A DNA stretch of 64,000 nt from Rotaria socialis (GCA_905331475.1 CAJNYU010000683.1:124001-188000), one strand, 5' to 3'. Counted from the first letter of the stretch, positions 1 to 11,070 are shown. The notes: generated by a model not told the origin, from the letters alone. Made by a program: numbers and translations.

Positions 1-1
1 T

Positions 2-1000
2 GCTCAATGGGAACATCTTGGACCTTATTTTACTAGTCTTTGTGTTCCTATTCCAATGTTTCACATGTTTGCCGAAGTCGTTGGTTTACTGAATGCTGCT
101 GTAGCAAAATGCAAAATTATTTTTCCTGCTATTTTACCCGATACAGTTTCAACTATGCAAGCTATTCATGAAGAGAAATGCACGGCACTTATTGGCGCTC
201 CAATTATCTTTCGAGATATTTTAACACATCCCGACAAAAAAAAATATGATTTAAGTTCATTAGAGTATGCTGCACTTGGTGCAAGTCCTATGCACATTGA
301 CTTTTTACGTCAATTAGAAACTGAAATTCCGATTAAACGTGCTTCTCAAGGCTATGGACTAACAGAAAATTCTGCCTTACTCACAAGTGGTATGTGGGCC
401 GGTGACAAAGATCCAAAACGTCGATTAGGATCATTGGGACGATGTATGCAACGTTTAGAAGTCAAAATTGCTGATCAAGAAGGAATCGCCATGCCTATTG
501 GACGACAAGGTGAGATTTGGGCACGAGGGTATTCTATTACGCCTGGATACTATAATGATCCAGAAAAAACACGCGAAGCACTAACGCCATCAGGCTGGCT
601 TCGAACAGGTGATATAGGAACTATGGATGAAGATGGCTACCTTTATTTTGTTGGGCGTCAAAAAGAAATGATTATTCGTGGTGGTATTAATATCTATCCA
701 ATTGAACTTGAAAATACAATAATTGAACATCCAAGTGTTGCTGAAGCACAAGTATTTTCCATTCCTGATGAACGTTATGGTGAAGAAGTATGTACATGGA
801 TTAAATTAAAACCAAATGCAGCTCCGTGTCAACCAGAAGATATTACAAAATTTCTTGCAGACAAATTAGCATTTTTTAAAATACCAAAACATATTCGATT
901 CGTTGATAAATTTATAATGACACCAACTGGAAAAGTTCAAAAATTTAAATTATCTGAAGCAATGGTCAATGAATTGAAAGAAACAAAAAATAAAAAATAA
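2..1000 (+). CDS. ACSF2: Acyl-CoA ligase, ACSF2-like (3' part, 5' end outside window)
   Basis: The frame is open from base 2, so this is the C-terminal ~332 residues of an AMP-forming acyl-CoA synthetase; the ATG at 56 is internal. The ANL-superfamily motifs appear in order: YGLTENS, GEIWARGY, WLRTGD, the hinge-region run GRQKEMIIRGG followed by NIYPIELE, and the C-terminal TPTGKVQK carrying the expected catalytic lysine. The order and wording fit ACSF2 (mitochondrial medium-chain acyl-CoA ligase) better than the long-chain ACSL family. Known role of the family: activation of a fatty acid with ATP and CoA to acyl-CoA via an acyl-adenylate. No intron is seen in this part. The N-terminal half and any mitochondrial targeting peptide lie outside, so localisation cannot be judged. 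It ends in a lysine-rich tail and TAA. Confidence 0.9.
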   Translation, partial: AQWEHLGPYFTSLCVPIPMFHMFAEVVGLLNAAVAKCKIIFPAILPDTVSTMQAIHEEKCTALIGAPIIFRDILTHPDKKKYDLSSLEYAALGASPMHIDFLRQLETEIPIKRASQGYGLTENSALLTSGMWAGDKDPKRRLGSLGRCMQRLEVKIADQEGIAMPIGRQGEIWARGYSITPGYYNDPEKTREALTPSGWLRTGDIGTMDEDGYLYFVGRQKEMIIRGGINIYPIELENTIIEHPSVAEAQVFSIPDERYGEEVCTWIKLKPNAAPCQPEDITKFLADKLAFFKIPKHIRFVDKFIMTPTGKVQKFKLSEAMVNELKETKNKK

Positions 1001-1266
1001 AATTTTTTTCATTCTTTTTTTTTCTATTTTGCTGATTTTAATTATGATGCGTAACACTGTAGATTGGCTTTTCTTATCTTTCATAATAGATTAACATTAG
1101 ATAGATCATGCACAAAGAGATTCGAAAAAACAAAGCTTCAAATTAAAAGAAAGATTAATAATCAATTTTTCATGTTGTTGAGCAATAAAGTTTCAATGTT
1201 GATTGTAGTTTACAGTAGAATAGTCACTTTTTGAAATAACTTCATCACATCATATTGGTCTTGAAC

Positions 1267-1501
1267 CAAGGGGGAAAAAGAGATTTATGAGGTTCATGAT
1301 TTTTCTGAGTTTAGCTGATTTAAAATGAGTTTGAGAAAACGAAAAATTTGCTAAACTAGCTAAAAACTTTTCCAAATCATAAATTATTACTGAAAATCAT
1401 TCAAAGGCACCGAAACTCACGCAAACTCATTCCAATACAGTTAATTTATATTGACTGTAAGTTGAGTTTTACTGTGATTTAAATCAGCTTTTTCCCCCTT
1501 G
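1267..1501. mobile_element. 235-bp hAT-type MITE with perfect 8-bp TSD
   Basis: The left end CAAGGGGGAAAAAG is the exact inverted complement of the right end CTTTTTCCCCCTTG, and a further GATTTA stretch of the TIR follows after short mismatches. The element is bracketed by a perfect 8-bp direct repeat TCTTGAAC (1259-1266 and 1502-1509), the size made by hAT transposases. It has no coding capacity. The interior is dominated by GAGTTT and its complement AAACTC. The perfect TSD suggests a fairly recent insertion. Confidence 0.85.
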
Positions 1502-1509
1502 TCTTGAAC

Positions 1510-2725
1510 ACATAATGCTACATAGTTCAACAGAAAAATTTGTCCGATTAATATTAGATGAGTATTACCATAATACATTATCGTTATTGTCACAAATCCA
1601 AATAATAGAAGTTCGATAAAGTTTTGAGAAATATTTCAATGTTATGAACGAAAAATTCAACAATAATTTCTATAGTAATTATTTCAATGATCGAACAGTG
1701 TATTAAAACATTAGTTTTCATTTTTGTGTGATCGTCAATCATCAGTCGGTTTCATGGGGCCCGTTTTGTTAATAATTGCTTATCTTATCTCCTACTATCT
1801 TCACTTTTTGACATACTTGCAAGCAACGATGACGCATTTGATGTCGATTTTACATCATTCACAACTATATTTTATTATGTTTTCTGGATACGAATTTTCG
1901 ATATTAAAAAAACCAAATGGCAATCAAAGTTTCAATTTGATTAATAGCTTGCTAACTTCCGCTTAATCATGATATATGAAATCATTCTGAGTACATTTTA
2001 AATAATTATATAATGCGACTACTATGTATGTAGCATGAAAACTGAAGCGTGTAAAAGTCTGATGCTAAAGCTAGGCGGCATTACTTCGCAAGAAAGATTT
2101 ATTTATAATAAAAACACCCATATCGTGACATAACTGATAAATAAATTAAAAAAAAGATGGAGCCTTTTCGACATTTTGAAAAATGATGCTGCCATAATGT
2201 TTAACAAGAAAGCATACTCACAGTAGATATATGATCTCTTTGTGTTTTACTACGACTATCCATAAAGCTATTCAATAGATTTAAAGAAAAAAAAAAGTAA
2301 TTGAAATAATAAAAAAATGTCTCCTAACTTAAACGAGGGTGTGGGTGTGGGTATACTTATTTTACTGTTTCTGATACTTTACTTCTTCGCTTAATTTTTC
2401 AGCTTGAATAAGAAAGTCGACTTTGAAAGTTTTTTAATCGTATTTAGAAGCGGTAGATGTTGGTGAGTTGATAGTATTTTTTAAGAATAGAACTTATGGG
2501 AAATTTGCGGCTCCATCCTATGTCTATGTAATTTAGGGGCAAGTCCGAAAAGTACCCTTATGGATGGTTTCTTCCTTCGACTCAATAGTTAACTAGCTCG
2601 TTATAACACACTGATGATAAACTTTGCAAGTTTCTCTATTTCATAGTAACAGGGCTGATGCGATCCAGTTTTCCTAAATGACGCCATCTGATCTGTCCGA
2701 TTGATATTTCTTGAAAACTGCAGTG
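1510..2725. other. Intergenic stretch with no gene recognised
   Basis: AT-rich sequence. The short open frames look like chance. One short telomere-like run (two TGTGGG units) lies near 2338-2352. Nothing else was recognised. Confidence 0.6.
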
Positions 2726-2925
2726 TCTAAGTTCCCAGGAGTCGGGGATTTGTTGGGAATTGGGAACTAAAAAAGAAATAAGTGACAACGAGCGATGCGA
2801 AACCACAACACGTGAAGCATCAGCGGGAACTCAGGGAATCCAACGAACTCAGAGAACTCAGGAAATCCAAGGAACTCAGGGAAGTCAGGGAGTACAAGGA
2901 ACTCAGGGAAAACAAGGATAAGAAT
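2726..2925 (+). repeat. Retroposon-like repeat, copy A (head-first on + strand)
   Basis: This shares with copies B and C the head GTTCCCAGGAGTCGGG, the segment GACAACGAGCGAT, and then a tandem tract built on GGAACTCAGGGA-like 12-mers. It lies in the opposite orientation to B and C and has no telomere-like tail. The apparent collagen-like or charged peptides in the tract are by-products of the 3n-length tandem unit. Confidence 0.7.
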
Positions 2926-3155
2926 GAAGTATGAGCCTTTCCTCCATTTGCTTGTATTGGACCATGAGTATCTGGGGTATTATGTACTTAATCGGCATGA
3001 TGCATAATAACGATAGTTGATATAATAGATATATAAATGTAAAGTTATGGAAATACACAATTCAATTGCCAGCTTAAGGGTGAATTCCAACAGGTTACAG
3101 TTATTACTTATTATGCTTTCGTAATTTTAAAGGTTGAAGAAAGTAGGAATTTGTG

Positions 3156-3538
3156 ATGGTGTGCTATGGATATAGTGTGGGTGTAGTATGGGTGTGTTGT
3201 GGATGTAGTGTGGGTGTAGTGTGGGTGTGGATGGGTGTGGATGAGTGTAGTGTGGGTGTGCATGGGTGTAGTGTGGGTGTGGACGGGTGTAGTTAGGGTG
3301 TGGATGGGTGTAGCTGTGGGTGTCTTCTACTACCTTCCTTGATACATACACTTACACTGTATCTTGACTTCCATGACGTCCCTGGCGTCCCTGAGCTCCT
3401 CGGATTCCCTGACGCCCCTGACGCCCCTGAGTTCCTTGGTTTGCTTGAGTTCCTTGGTTTCACATCGCTCGTTGTCGCTTTTTTTGAGTTCCCAATTCCC
3501 GAAGAGTTCCCGACTCCTGGGAACTTGGCCACGTCTCA
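3156..3538 (-). repeat. Retroposon-like repeat, copy B, with long telomere-like tail
   Basis: Read on the minus strand it begins with TGAGACGTGGCCAAG, passes through the CCCAGGAGTCGGG head, a 12-mer-like minisatellite and the segment GTATGTATCAAGGAAGG, and ends in ~165 bp of degenerate CCCACA/CCCACACTA units (3156-3321; plus strand GTGTGGGTGTAG). The G-rich strand resembles the bdelloid telomere motif TGTGGG. No TSD was found. Confidence 0.7.
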
Positions 3539-4056
3539 CACTTCTAGTCACATCGTTTTTAAAAACGAAGTTTGCCGAGCGTAGTAAACACTTCTATTAA
3601 GTTTCATAAAATAATAGTGCTATTTCTTCGAAAACCAACTCTATCAACATTTTATTTCGTAGTGAGCGTCGTGGTGAAAGGAATTCATTATACTCGCACT
3701 TTCCATCTATTAAGTTTCATTGGATAAAAATGCAAAGAAGGAGTGAAGCATTGCTATGCTTTCAGCCATCTCTGTTTGCTCTATGCTTAAATAGATGTAA
3801 ATGCAAGAGCCGTTGAGAGTTTTAAGTGCAATAATATTGCTTTGCGAACGAAAGAAGCCAAGAAGAAAACAGAAGAAAGTGAGAAAATGAATTTTTTTCT
3901 ACTGCCAACGAATGTGGTCAGCCGTTTTTTAGTTTAATTTTGCTCATAGTATTATTTCTGTGAAAGAAACTGCTTGTGACTATTTTCAGTAAGATAGCAT
4001 AGTTTCATTTGATTCATTCAGTAAACTATGACTTTATTGAATCAGAAAGCATAATT
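3539..4056. other. Spacer between repeat copies B and C
   Basis: No gene, RNA or repeat recognised in these ~520 bases. Confidence 0.55.
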
Positions 4057-4303
4057 TTGGGTGTAGTGTGGGTGTGCTGTGGGTGTCTTCTAGTACCTTC
4101 CTTGATACATACACTTACACTGTATCGTGGGTTCCTTGACTTCCCTGAGTTTCCTGAGTTCCTTGGTTTCCCTGAGTTCCCTGAGCTCCCTGTGTTCCTT
4201 GGTTTCCCTGAACTCCTTGGTTTCATGTCGCTCGTTGTCGCTTTTTTTTTGAGTTCCTAATTCCCGAAGAGTTCCCGACTCCTGGGAACTTGGCCACGTC
4301 TCA
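4057..4303 (-). repeat. Retroposon-like repeat, copy C, with short telomere-like tail
   Basis: Same orientation and order as copy B: minus-strand head TGAGACGTGGCCAAG, tandem 12-mer tract, GTATGTATCAAGGAAGG, and a short CCCACAGCACACCCACAC tail. Copies B and C are nearly identical over the ~70-bp head and differ mainly in the tandem tract and tail length. Confidence 0.7.
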
Positions 4304-4505
4304 AAAACTCGTCATTCCGTCGCTACGTGCCTATACTATTATCGAATCAATTTTTAGGAATGAACTTTATTTTTGAAGATATTCAACTTTCTATAACAAA
4401 AAATTTGAACATATTTCTTAGTATTATTTCTTTTCTTCCGTCGACAATACATTCGCAAAAAAATTACTTCAGCTCTGTGATTATCATCGTCCGCTTGCAT
4501 TGCTG

Positions 4506-6962
4506 ATGGCATCTTCTGAGAATCACCAATTTACTGCCCCTTTTCGTCGATTACACGAACCGTTCGATTTTTCCTCAATTCAATGCGTTCAAAAAGATGA
4601 TATAGAATTAGTTTGGATTGATCGAAACTATCATAACGACCCTTTGAGTTTACAGTTGCATGTGACCACTGATAAACCCTGTTTCTTCGATAATGTAATA
4701 CGTGCCGTGGAATATTTATCAAATAAGAAAAACTCATCTTACTTCTTTGTTATTGTCTCTGGGGAATTCTGTGAGGAAATGACTCAGCTATCGGAGCATT
4801 TAGATAAAGTGCATTTTCTATTTGTTTATTGTTTGAACGTAGCAAAATACGAATATTTGAAGGAAAAATCATTAAAAGTATTAGCGATTTGTGATAGGCA
4901 ATCGGATTTGATCAGTTCGATTGAAAAGGCAAAAAAATCCGCATCGATTGCTATTACAAGGCAGTATTCAATGCGGGATCTAAGTAAAGAGTTGGCTACG
5001 TATATTTGGTATCAGTTACTTAAAAGTCTAATAGCAAAATTAACAACTGACAATGAAGAAATGGCAATGAATGATTTTAAGGAAATAATTAAAGAGCACT
5101 ACTACGATAACAAAACAGCACGTGAACAGCTCCTAGAGAAAATGGAATACTATGAACCAATTCATGCCATCTGGCTTTATTCCGGTTCAGAAGGTCTGTC
5201 GAGCATTATCAATATGGCGCTACGAAAACAAGATATCAATTTATTATATAAATCTCGATGGTTTATTCGAGACTTATCAAATAGTTTAAGTCGATTACGA
5301 CCGCAGTTGCTACCCACAATGCGCGTCTATCATGGAGCTGTCTTGCCAAGAGAAAGTTTTAATAAACTACAACACATTGTTCGCCAACGAACTTTCGTGT
5401 CAACATTTGGATATTTATCAACGTCAAAGAATCTTGCAGTTGCTGAACAGTTCTCTGGTAATCAAGCGAGTGGCACAAATGAAAGCGGCGTCTCGGTTAT
5501 GTTCGAAATAGACATAGACGATGAAAGAAATGTTATAGTTGCTGATATTAGTGCACATAGTAAATTTCCCAAAGAAGAGGAAGTTCTATTCGATATCGAT
5601 TCTACGTTTGAAGTTTTACAAGTTAACTTTGATGAAGTAAAGCAACTATACACAATTCGCATGCGAACGTCAACATATGGTAATGAGTTAGCAAATGAAT
5701 ATCTCCGCTATAATCAAAAAGAATTAGATCGGCTGAGTGTTGAACTTCTGTTCGGACATCTTATTACGGATATGGGCGAATTCGAGAAGTCAATTGAGTA
5801 TTTCAAAGGATTCATTGATCGAGATAATATAAATCCGGTTGATTTTCGAATCCATTTAGGATGGGTCTACGCTCTTAAAGGTGATTATGATACTGCTAAA
5901 AAATACTACTACGAGGCAAGAGATTTAGAAGCGAATTCGGAATCAATAAAAATGGCTGAAATAATAAATAAACTTGGCTCGTTAGATAATACTTTTGCAG
6001 ATTACGAAGCAGCTATTGTTAAATATCGAGAATCTTTAGCATTATATGATGCAAATGACAGTTCAGGTCACTGGCAAATTAAGGGTAATTTACACACAAA
6101 TATTGCTCTAGCACAAATGACAAAGAATCTCTTCGATGAAGCCCAAGAAGAATTAGTTAGTGCATATGATTGTATGGTAAAAGCTCAACTTCCAGGTGAT
6201 TATCCAGACTTTGCAAAACATCAGATGTATCTTTCAAGGTTGTATCAACTCCGTGGAGACTATGATAAAGCTGAACAACATTGTATGGATGCTCTAGCAA
6301 TGAGAAAACGTGTTCTACCACCTGAACATTTGGATATAGGAACAACATTACACAGGTTAGGTAGCATCATAGGAGAAGCAGGAAAGGATTACAAAAAAGC
6401 ATTGACCTATTTACATGAATCGTTCACCATTTGTGAAAAAGCCGTCGGTAAAGAACATCCGACAACAATTCTCGTCTTGGGTGGTATAGCCAATGTGTAC
6501 ACATGTCAAGACGAGTTTTCAATGGCTTTAGAATATCAATTGAAAGTTTTAGAGCTCTACGAAAAGATTTACAATAATAAAGATCATGAGGATATCGCAA
6601 GGGTTCTGAATAATATTGGTGAATTGTATCGTAGAATGAAAGAGTATGAAAAAGCGTTTCTTCACTTGAACAGATCATTGGAAATGAGAATCAGAGTACT
6701 TGGAGATAATCATTCCGACACTGGTACAGTACATATTAATTTAGCAGAAACATACCGAGATACTACTGACTATCAAACAGCAATACAACATGCGAAACTT
6801 GGCATGCAAGCATGGAAGAGAAAATTATTAGATTCCGCTATTTATATGCCTGAAGGTAAAGAACTTTTGCTCGAACTGTATACACTTATTTTGAAAAATG
6901 AACCACTTGATAAAATGCGGCCTCATAATGGTGTACCGAGAAAGAGATCTCGGTCTTCATAG
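4506..6962 (+). CDS. Mono-ADP-ribosyltransferase (ART) with C-terminal TPR array
   Basis: Intronless 818-aa gene. The in-frame TTG and CTG before the ATG at 4506 are not used as starts here. Residues ~1-150 form an N-terminal region of unknown fold. Around residues 272-360 lies an arginine-specific ART core of the R-S-E type: RVYHG (expected NAD-binding Arg), the STS motif in YLSTSKN, and FPKEEEVLF carrying an E-x-E. From ~415 to ~800 are at least seven tetratricopeptide repeats of kinesin-light-chain type (for example YRRMKEYEKAFLHLNRSLEM). Family knowledge: such enzymes transfer ADP-ribose from NAD+ to arginine on proteins, and TPRs mediate protein binding. No signal peptide, so probably intracellular, unlike vertebrate ecto-ARTs. 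ART-TPR proteins are expanded in bdelloids. The substrate is unknown. All catalytic motifs look intact. Confidence 0.88.
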   Translation: MASSENHQFTAPFRRLHEPFDFSSIQCVQKDDIELVWIDRNYHNDPLSLQLHVTTDKPCFFDNVIRAVEYLSNKKNSSYFFVIVSGEFCEEMTQLSEHLDKVHFLFVYCLNVAKYEYLKEKSLKVLAICDRQSDLISSIEKAKKSASIAITRQYSMRDLSKELATYIWYQLLKSLIAKLTTDNEEMAMNDFKEIIKEHYYDNKTAREQLLEKMEYYEPIHAIWLYSGSEGLSSIINMALRKQDINLLYKSRWFIRDLSNSLSRLRPQLLPTMRVYHGAVLPRESFNKLQHIVRQRTFVSTFGYLSTSKNLAVAEQFSGNQASGTNESGVSVMFEIDIDDERNVIVADISAHSKFPKEEEVLFDIDSTFEVLQVNFDEVKQLYTIRMRTSTYGNELANEYLRYNQKELDRLSVELLFGHLITDMGEFEKSIEYFKGFIDRDNINPVDFRIHLGWVYALKGDYDTAKKYYYEARDLEANSESIKMAEIINKLGSLDNTFADYEAAIVKYRESLALYDANDSSGHWQIKGNLHTNIALAQMTKNLFDEAQEELVSAYDCMVKAQLPGDYPDFAKHQMYLSRLYQLRGDYDKAEQHCMDALAMRKRVLPPEHLDIGTTLHRLGSIIGEAGKDYKKALTYLHESFTICEKAVGKEHPTTILVLGGIANVYTCQDEFSMALEYQLKVLELYEKIYNNKDHEDIARVLNNIGELYRRMKEYEKAFLHLNRSLEMRIRVLGDNHSDTGTVHINLAETYRDTTDYQTAIQHAKLGMQAWKRKLLDSAIYMPEGKELLLELYTLILKNEPLDKMRPHNGVPRKRSRSS

Positions 6963-7641
6963 TCTCGGCCTTGGTTATTCTCGATACGTCCCTACAGCTT
7001 CATAAAAAGTGTCGAAAATATGCGATGTGACATTCTTTGTGTCTTACTTAGAATTTGATTTTGAAGTTAATGTTGTGCTCAATGATTTTATTGCTTATAT
7101 TATAATTATAAAATTATAATTTTGTGAAACCATATCTCATATATTTCATTTTTCTTGTTTCTTCTTTCTTTTTTTTAGATATATTGAACATTTTTTGGCT
7201 ACTGGTTGCGATATTGACTTTGAAAAAATTTCAAATAAAAAAAACTGTCAAATTAAACTGGTATTTATAAATTGTACTGTAGCAGAGAAAACTTCACTAG
7301 AAACTCAATTTTTCGATCAAAACTTCCCAAATGCGTAGCTCCTTTGCTATTTATTAGAGTGAAAAGCTACCCCTCTATAACAGGACGAAATAGGAGCTCA
7401 AATGATGTTGCTCATCAAGCGATCTGAGTAGAGTAAAAATATTTAAGTTTTGCTACTTATGTTGGCTGTTGCGACAACGTATAGAATTTCAAGGTGGAAA
7501 CATTTCAATAACAACCAGTTCCTCAATTTTATTGTAGAATTTTTCAATACATATGTTTGCAAAAAATTAACTTGTAACCCTTTCTGTGTCATTAAGAAAA
7601 GGTGCTCGTGATTAAAGATTGTATACAACATTGTTGATAGT
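6963..7641. other. Intergenic, no gene recognised
   Basis: Contains the 3' flank of the ART gene (an AATAAA-like run near 7233) and the 5' flank of the OPT gene. A minus-strand open frame at 7443-7700 overlaps the OPT start and looks like chance. Confidence 0.55.
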
Positions 7642-10613
7642 ATGACAGAGAATAATGGATATGCCGATGAGGCAACCGAAACATCACCTCTACTTGTCAA
7701 TGCTCAGTCATCGTCGATCATCGATAATGAAGCGCAAATATCACATTTACGTGAGACTATTGAACTGTCAGACATTGCCGACGAATCTCCGTATGAAGAA
7801 GTGACAGCTAATGTTTCAAATCAAGATAACCCAATGCTGCCTTGTCTCACATTTCGTTCATGTGTTCTCGGTCTCCTATTTACTTGTATTCTAGCGTTTG
7901 TTAATCAATTTTTCACTTATCGGACAATACCGATTTTTCTCAGCATGATAGTTGCCCAACTTCTCTCATATCCGATGGGGAAAGCAATGGCTTCGGTATT
8001 ACCTCGACGAACACACGTACTATTTGGTGGACGATGGCAATTTTCACTCAACCCTGGTCCATTTTCTGTTAAAGAACACTGCATTATTTCTATAATGGCC
8101 AATGCAGCAAGTGTAAGTATTGAAAATCTCATGCCATCGAATTTTCAATTAGCATCTTTAGGGTACGTCAATGGCTATTCAAGTCATAACCATTCAGCGC
8201 ATTTTCTACAAGCATACCGTGGGCTACGTTATTAGTCTACTTTTTGTCCTCTCATCTCAAACTCTTGGTTATGGTATGGCAGGTATCATGCGAAAATTCG
8301 TTGTAAGACCAGCAGCAATGATATGGCCCGGTAATCTTCCTACGTGTGCACTGTTTCGTGTTTTGCACGACGATGAAAATGAAGAGCGACAAAATAACGA
8401 AACTAACGTGACAACAACTAGTCGACGAATGTCTCGTGTCCATTTTTTCTACATGGTCTTTTTCTTTCAATTTTTATGGTATTGGATTCCCGGTTATATT
8501 TGTCCGGTTCTGTCACTGTTTTCATTGCTATGCTGTATTGATCCGACCAACATTGTACTATCTCAAGTGACTGGTGCCAACGGACTTGGACTTGGTTCGT
8601 TCGAATTAGACTGGAATGCTTGGATATCATTCTTAGATTCTCCCATTGTTGTTCCGTTCTGGTAAGATGTTAAAATAGGATATAAAATTAATAAACGATA
8701 TGTACTGTCTAGGGCTCAGTTAAATATTCTTCTAGGTTTTGTTATTCTCGTATGGATTATTACCCCAGCTGCCTACTATACGAATCTATGGAACTCGAAA
8801 GCAATGCCAATTGTTTCAAATCAAGTCTTTACTATCGAAGGTTACTTATACAATGTTAGTGCTGTGCTTGATTCTAATCTACGTTTGAACGAAACAGCAT
8901 ATAATATTTACGGTACTGATTTTCTTCTATGTTCAACTACTTATGATTATAGTTCTTTCAGGCCAGCCGCGTATAACAGCTATATTTGCTTTTAACTATG
9001 CTATTGGATTTGCTGGTACTACTTGCATTCTTGTTCATACTTGTCTCAATGAAGGTATTTTTACTAGAAGTTTTGACGTAATTACAAATGATTTTGAGCG
9101 TTTTCTAACTTGTAGGTAAAGATATCTTCAATCGATTTCGTTCATCAATATCCGATGTTGTTGACGATATTCATGGCACATTGATGGCTCAATATCCTGA
9201 AGCACCAGAATGGTGGTATGCTTCATAGTCATGTTCAAATCTGTCGTTAAATTTTCGTTACAGGTATATAATTGTATTCATTGTTGGCTTCGCTATCGCA
9301 TTGATCGTTTGTCAAGTTGGTGGATTTATGCCGTGGTATATGCTTTTTCGTATGTATTCAAGTACTTGTAATTAGTTCTTATTCTCATGGTTGATTTTTT
9401 TTCAGTAGCTGTGATTATTGGATTTATTTTTCTTCTACCAAATGCAATCATGCAAGCAGTTGCCAATATCACAATGGGTAAAAATGTTTTAATAGGAATG
9501 GTATATGTGCTCTATTGCTTGATTATAGGACTCAATGTTCTTACAGAATTCATAGCTGGTGTGATCATGCCCGGTGATCCCATTGCTAATGTTACATTTA
9601 AAACGTACGCATATATCACACAGGTTCAAGGTTTATTTTTTCTCTCCGATCTAAAACTTGGTCATTATATGAAAGTGAGGACTACTGCTACAACAAAGAG
9701 AAAAAGAGATAATTTAAAAAACACCTTTCACTTCTAGATTCCTCCGCGTATCATGTTTATGACACAAATTGTTGCCACTGTTGTTGCTTGTATTGTCAAT
9801 TTTGTGACTGCTATTTATCTCATCGAAACGATTCCAAATATTTGTACAGAGAAAAATATTGAATGGAGATGTCCAATTTCAACCACTTTCTATTCGGCTT
9901 CGATTATCTGGGGTGCTATAGGTAACGGAGAGCAGTCATAATTCTTTATCAAGGTTACCTAGGACAGATTTACTCGTTAAGAAACTGATTAGATATGCCA
10001 TTGTTATGAGCCCATAAAGAAAGATATATGACGAAAATAATGACCATAAGAGAATAGTCGAGAGAAGATTATTTTTCTTTCGAATATTTACTCGTTGCTA
10101 ACTAAGAAGAAACCATCAATGAAGATAGAATCGTAGTTCTTCGTTTTTCTTTTAGGTCCACTGAAAATTTTTGGTCCAAATTCAGTCTATTGGCCACTGC
10201 TTTTCGGTTTTCTGATCGGTGCATTCTTGCCTGTGCCAGTTTGGATTTTACGTAAAAAGTATCCAGCTACCAAGTGGCTCCAATACGTACACTTCCCAAT
10301 CATGCTTTCTGCCACTAGCGCCATACCAACGGCACCACCTGGTGAATATACATCATGGCTCATCGTTGGATTTCTATTCAATTTTATACTCTATCGATAT
10401 GCACATGACTGGTGGAAGCGATACGCATTTGTGTTTTCGGCTTCAATGAGTTGTGGCGTTGTTGTAAGTGCATTGCTAATCTTTTTTGCATTGACAAACA
10501 ATAATGTCAACTTTCCAACATGGTGGGGAACAGGTGGAATTACTGGTGATGGTTGTCCCTTAGCAAGTGCAAATTTTTCCGGTATTATGCCAGATTATAA
10601 GCCATTGATGTAA
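7642..10613 (+). CDS. OPT-family oligopeptide transporter, nine exons
   Basis: Exons: 7642-8112, 8162-8661, 8713-8912, 8962-9054, 9116-9215, 9264-9349, 9406-9674, 9738-9921, 10156-10613. All introns are GT-AG; seven are 48-63 nt and the last is 234 nt. They sum to 2361 nt, giving 786 aa, the usual size of OPT proteins. The signature NPGPFSVKEH lies near residue 137, followed by the family's FW-AQLN block and WIITPAAYYTNLWN, the EWWY motif, DLKLGHYMKIPPR and a C-terminal block with PPGEYTSW. Roughly 14-16 hydrophobic segments are evident. Role from the family: proton-coupled uptake of small peptides (ISP4/OPT branch) or metal-chelate complexes (YSL branch); the motifs fit the peptide branch. 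OPT proteins are typical of fungi, plants and microbes and generally absent from animals, so an ancient horizontal acquisition followed by intron gain is likely. The frame is intact. Confidence 0.92.
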
Positions 10614-10998
10614 TGAGAGGACGGACATGATGTTCTGACGGTGAAAAATAAAAATTCATTCTTGGTCTTATCTTTACTTTTTGTACAACAACTCAAGAAT
10701 AAACTAATTCGGAATGAGTCCTATCTGAATGAGGATGTCAATTTGGATAAAAGTCATGCTTTTAGTGAGGATGTGATTGTGTGTATATTATGTGAATAGA
10801 AAGTCACAACTAGTTTCGATTCTTCTCAAGAGTCATTGTCAGGTTGCTTCTGCTCTACATTGTCTTAATGAATGGACTTGAAATAACAATTCTATAAGAG
10901 TGTGCTAAATATTCAAAAGAACCAATACAAAGAGTTTTTCTACACGTTTACGATTTGGGTGTATAGCAAAGACCTAGACGTAGCTATGTTCATTCATC
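10614..10998. other. 3' flank of OPT gene, nothing recognised
   Basis: Probable 3' UTR, with an AATAAA-type signal close after the stop (~10648). No other feature seen. Confidence 0.5.
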
Positions 10999-11070
10999 TT
11001 CCCAGACCAAACAAGCACGGTAGTCTACGACCGTATACGGCCATATATGGACTTCGACATATCCGATGTT
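10999..11070. repeat. Fragment of a CGGCCGTATACGG-type MITE
   Basis: Begins CCCAGACCAA, which resembles the CCCAGGTCGA end of the elements at 39181 and 57191, and continues with CGACCGTATACGGCC-type sequence that is much more GC-rich than the surroundings. No matching right end was found, so it is scored as a fragment. Confidence 0.4.

Noticed and set aside
3127-3351. His/Pro/Thr-rich open frame
   Set aside because: Translation of the telomere-like GTGTGGGTGTAG tract.
3293-3584. Collagen-like and charged open frames in overlapping frames on both strands
   Set aside because: Produced by a 12-mer tandem tract inside a repeated element that also occurs at 2726 and 4057; open in many frames, so not coding.
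4500-4505. Start of the ART gene at TTG 4500
   Set aside because: The codons at 4500 and 4503 are TTG and CTG; the first ATG is at 4506.
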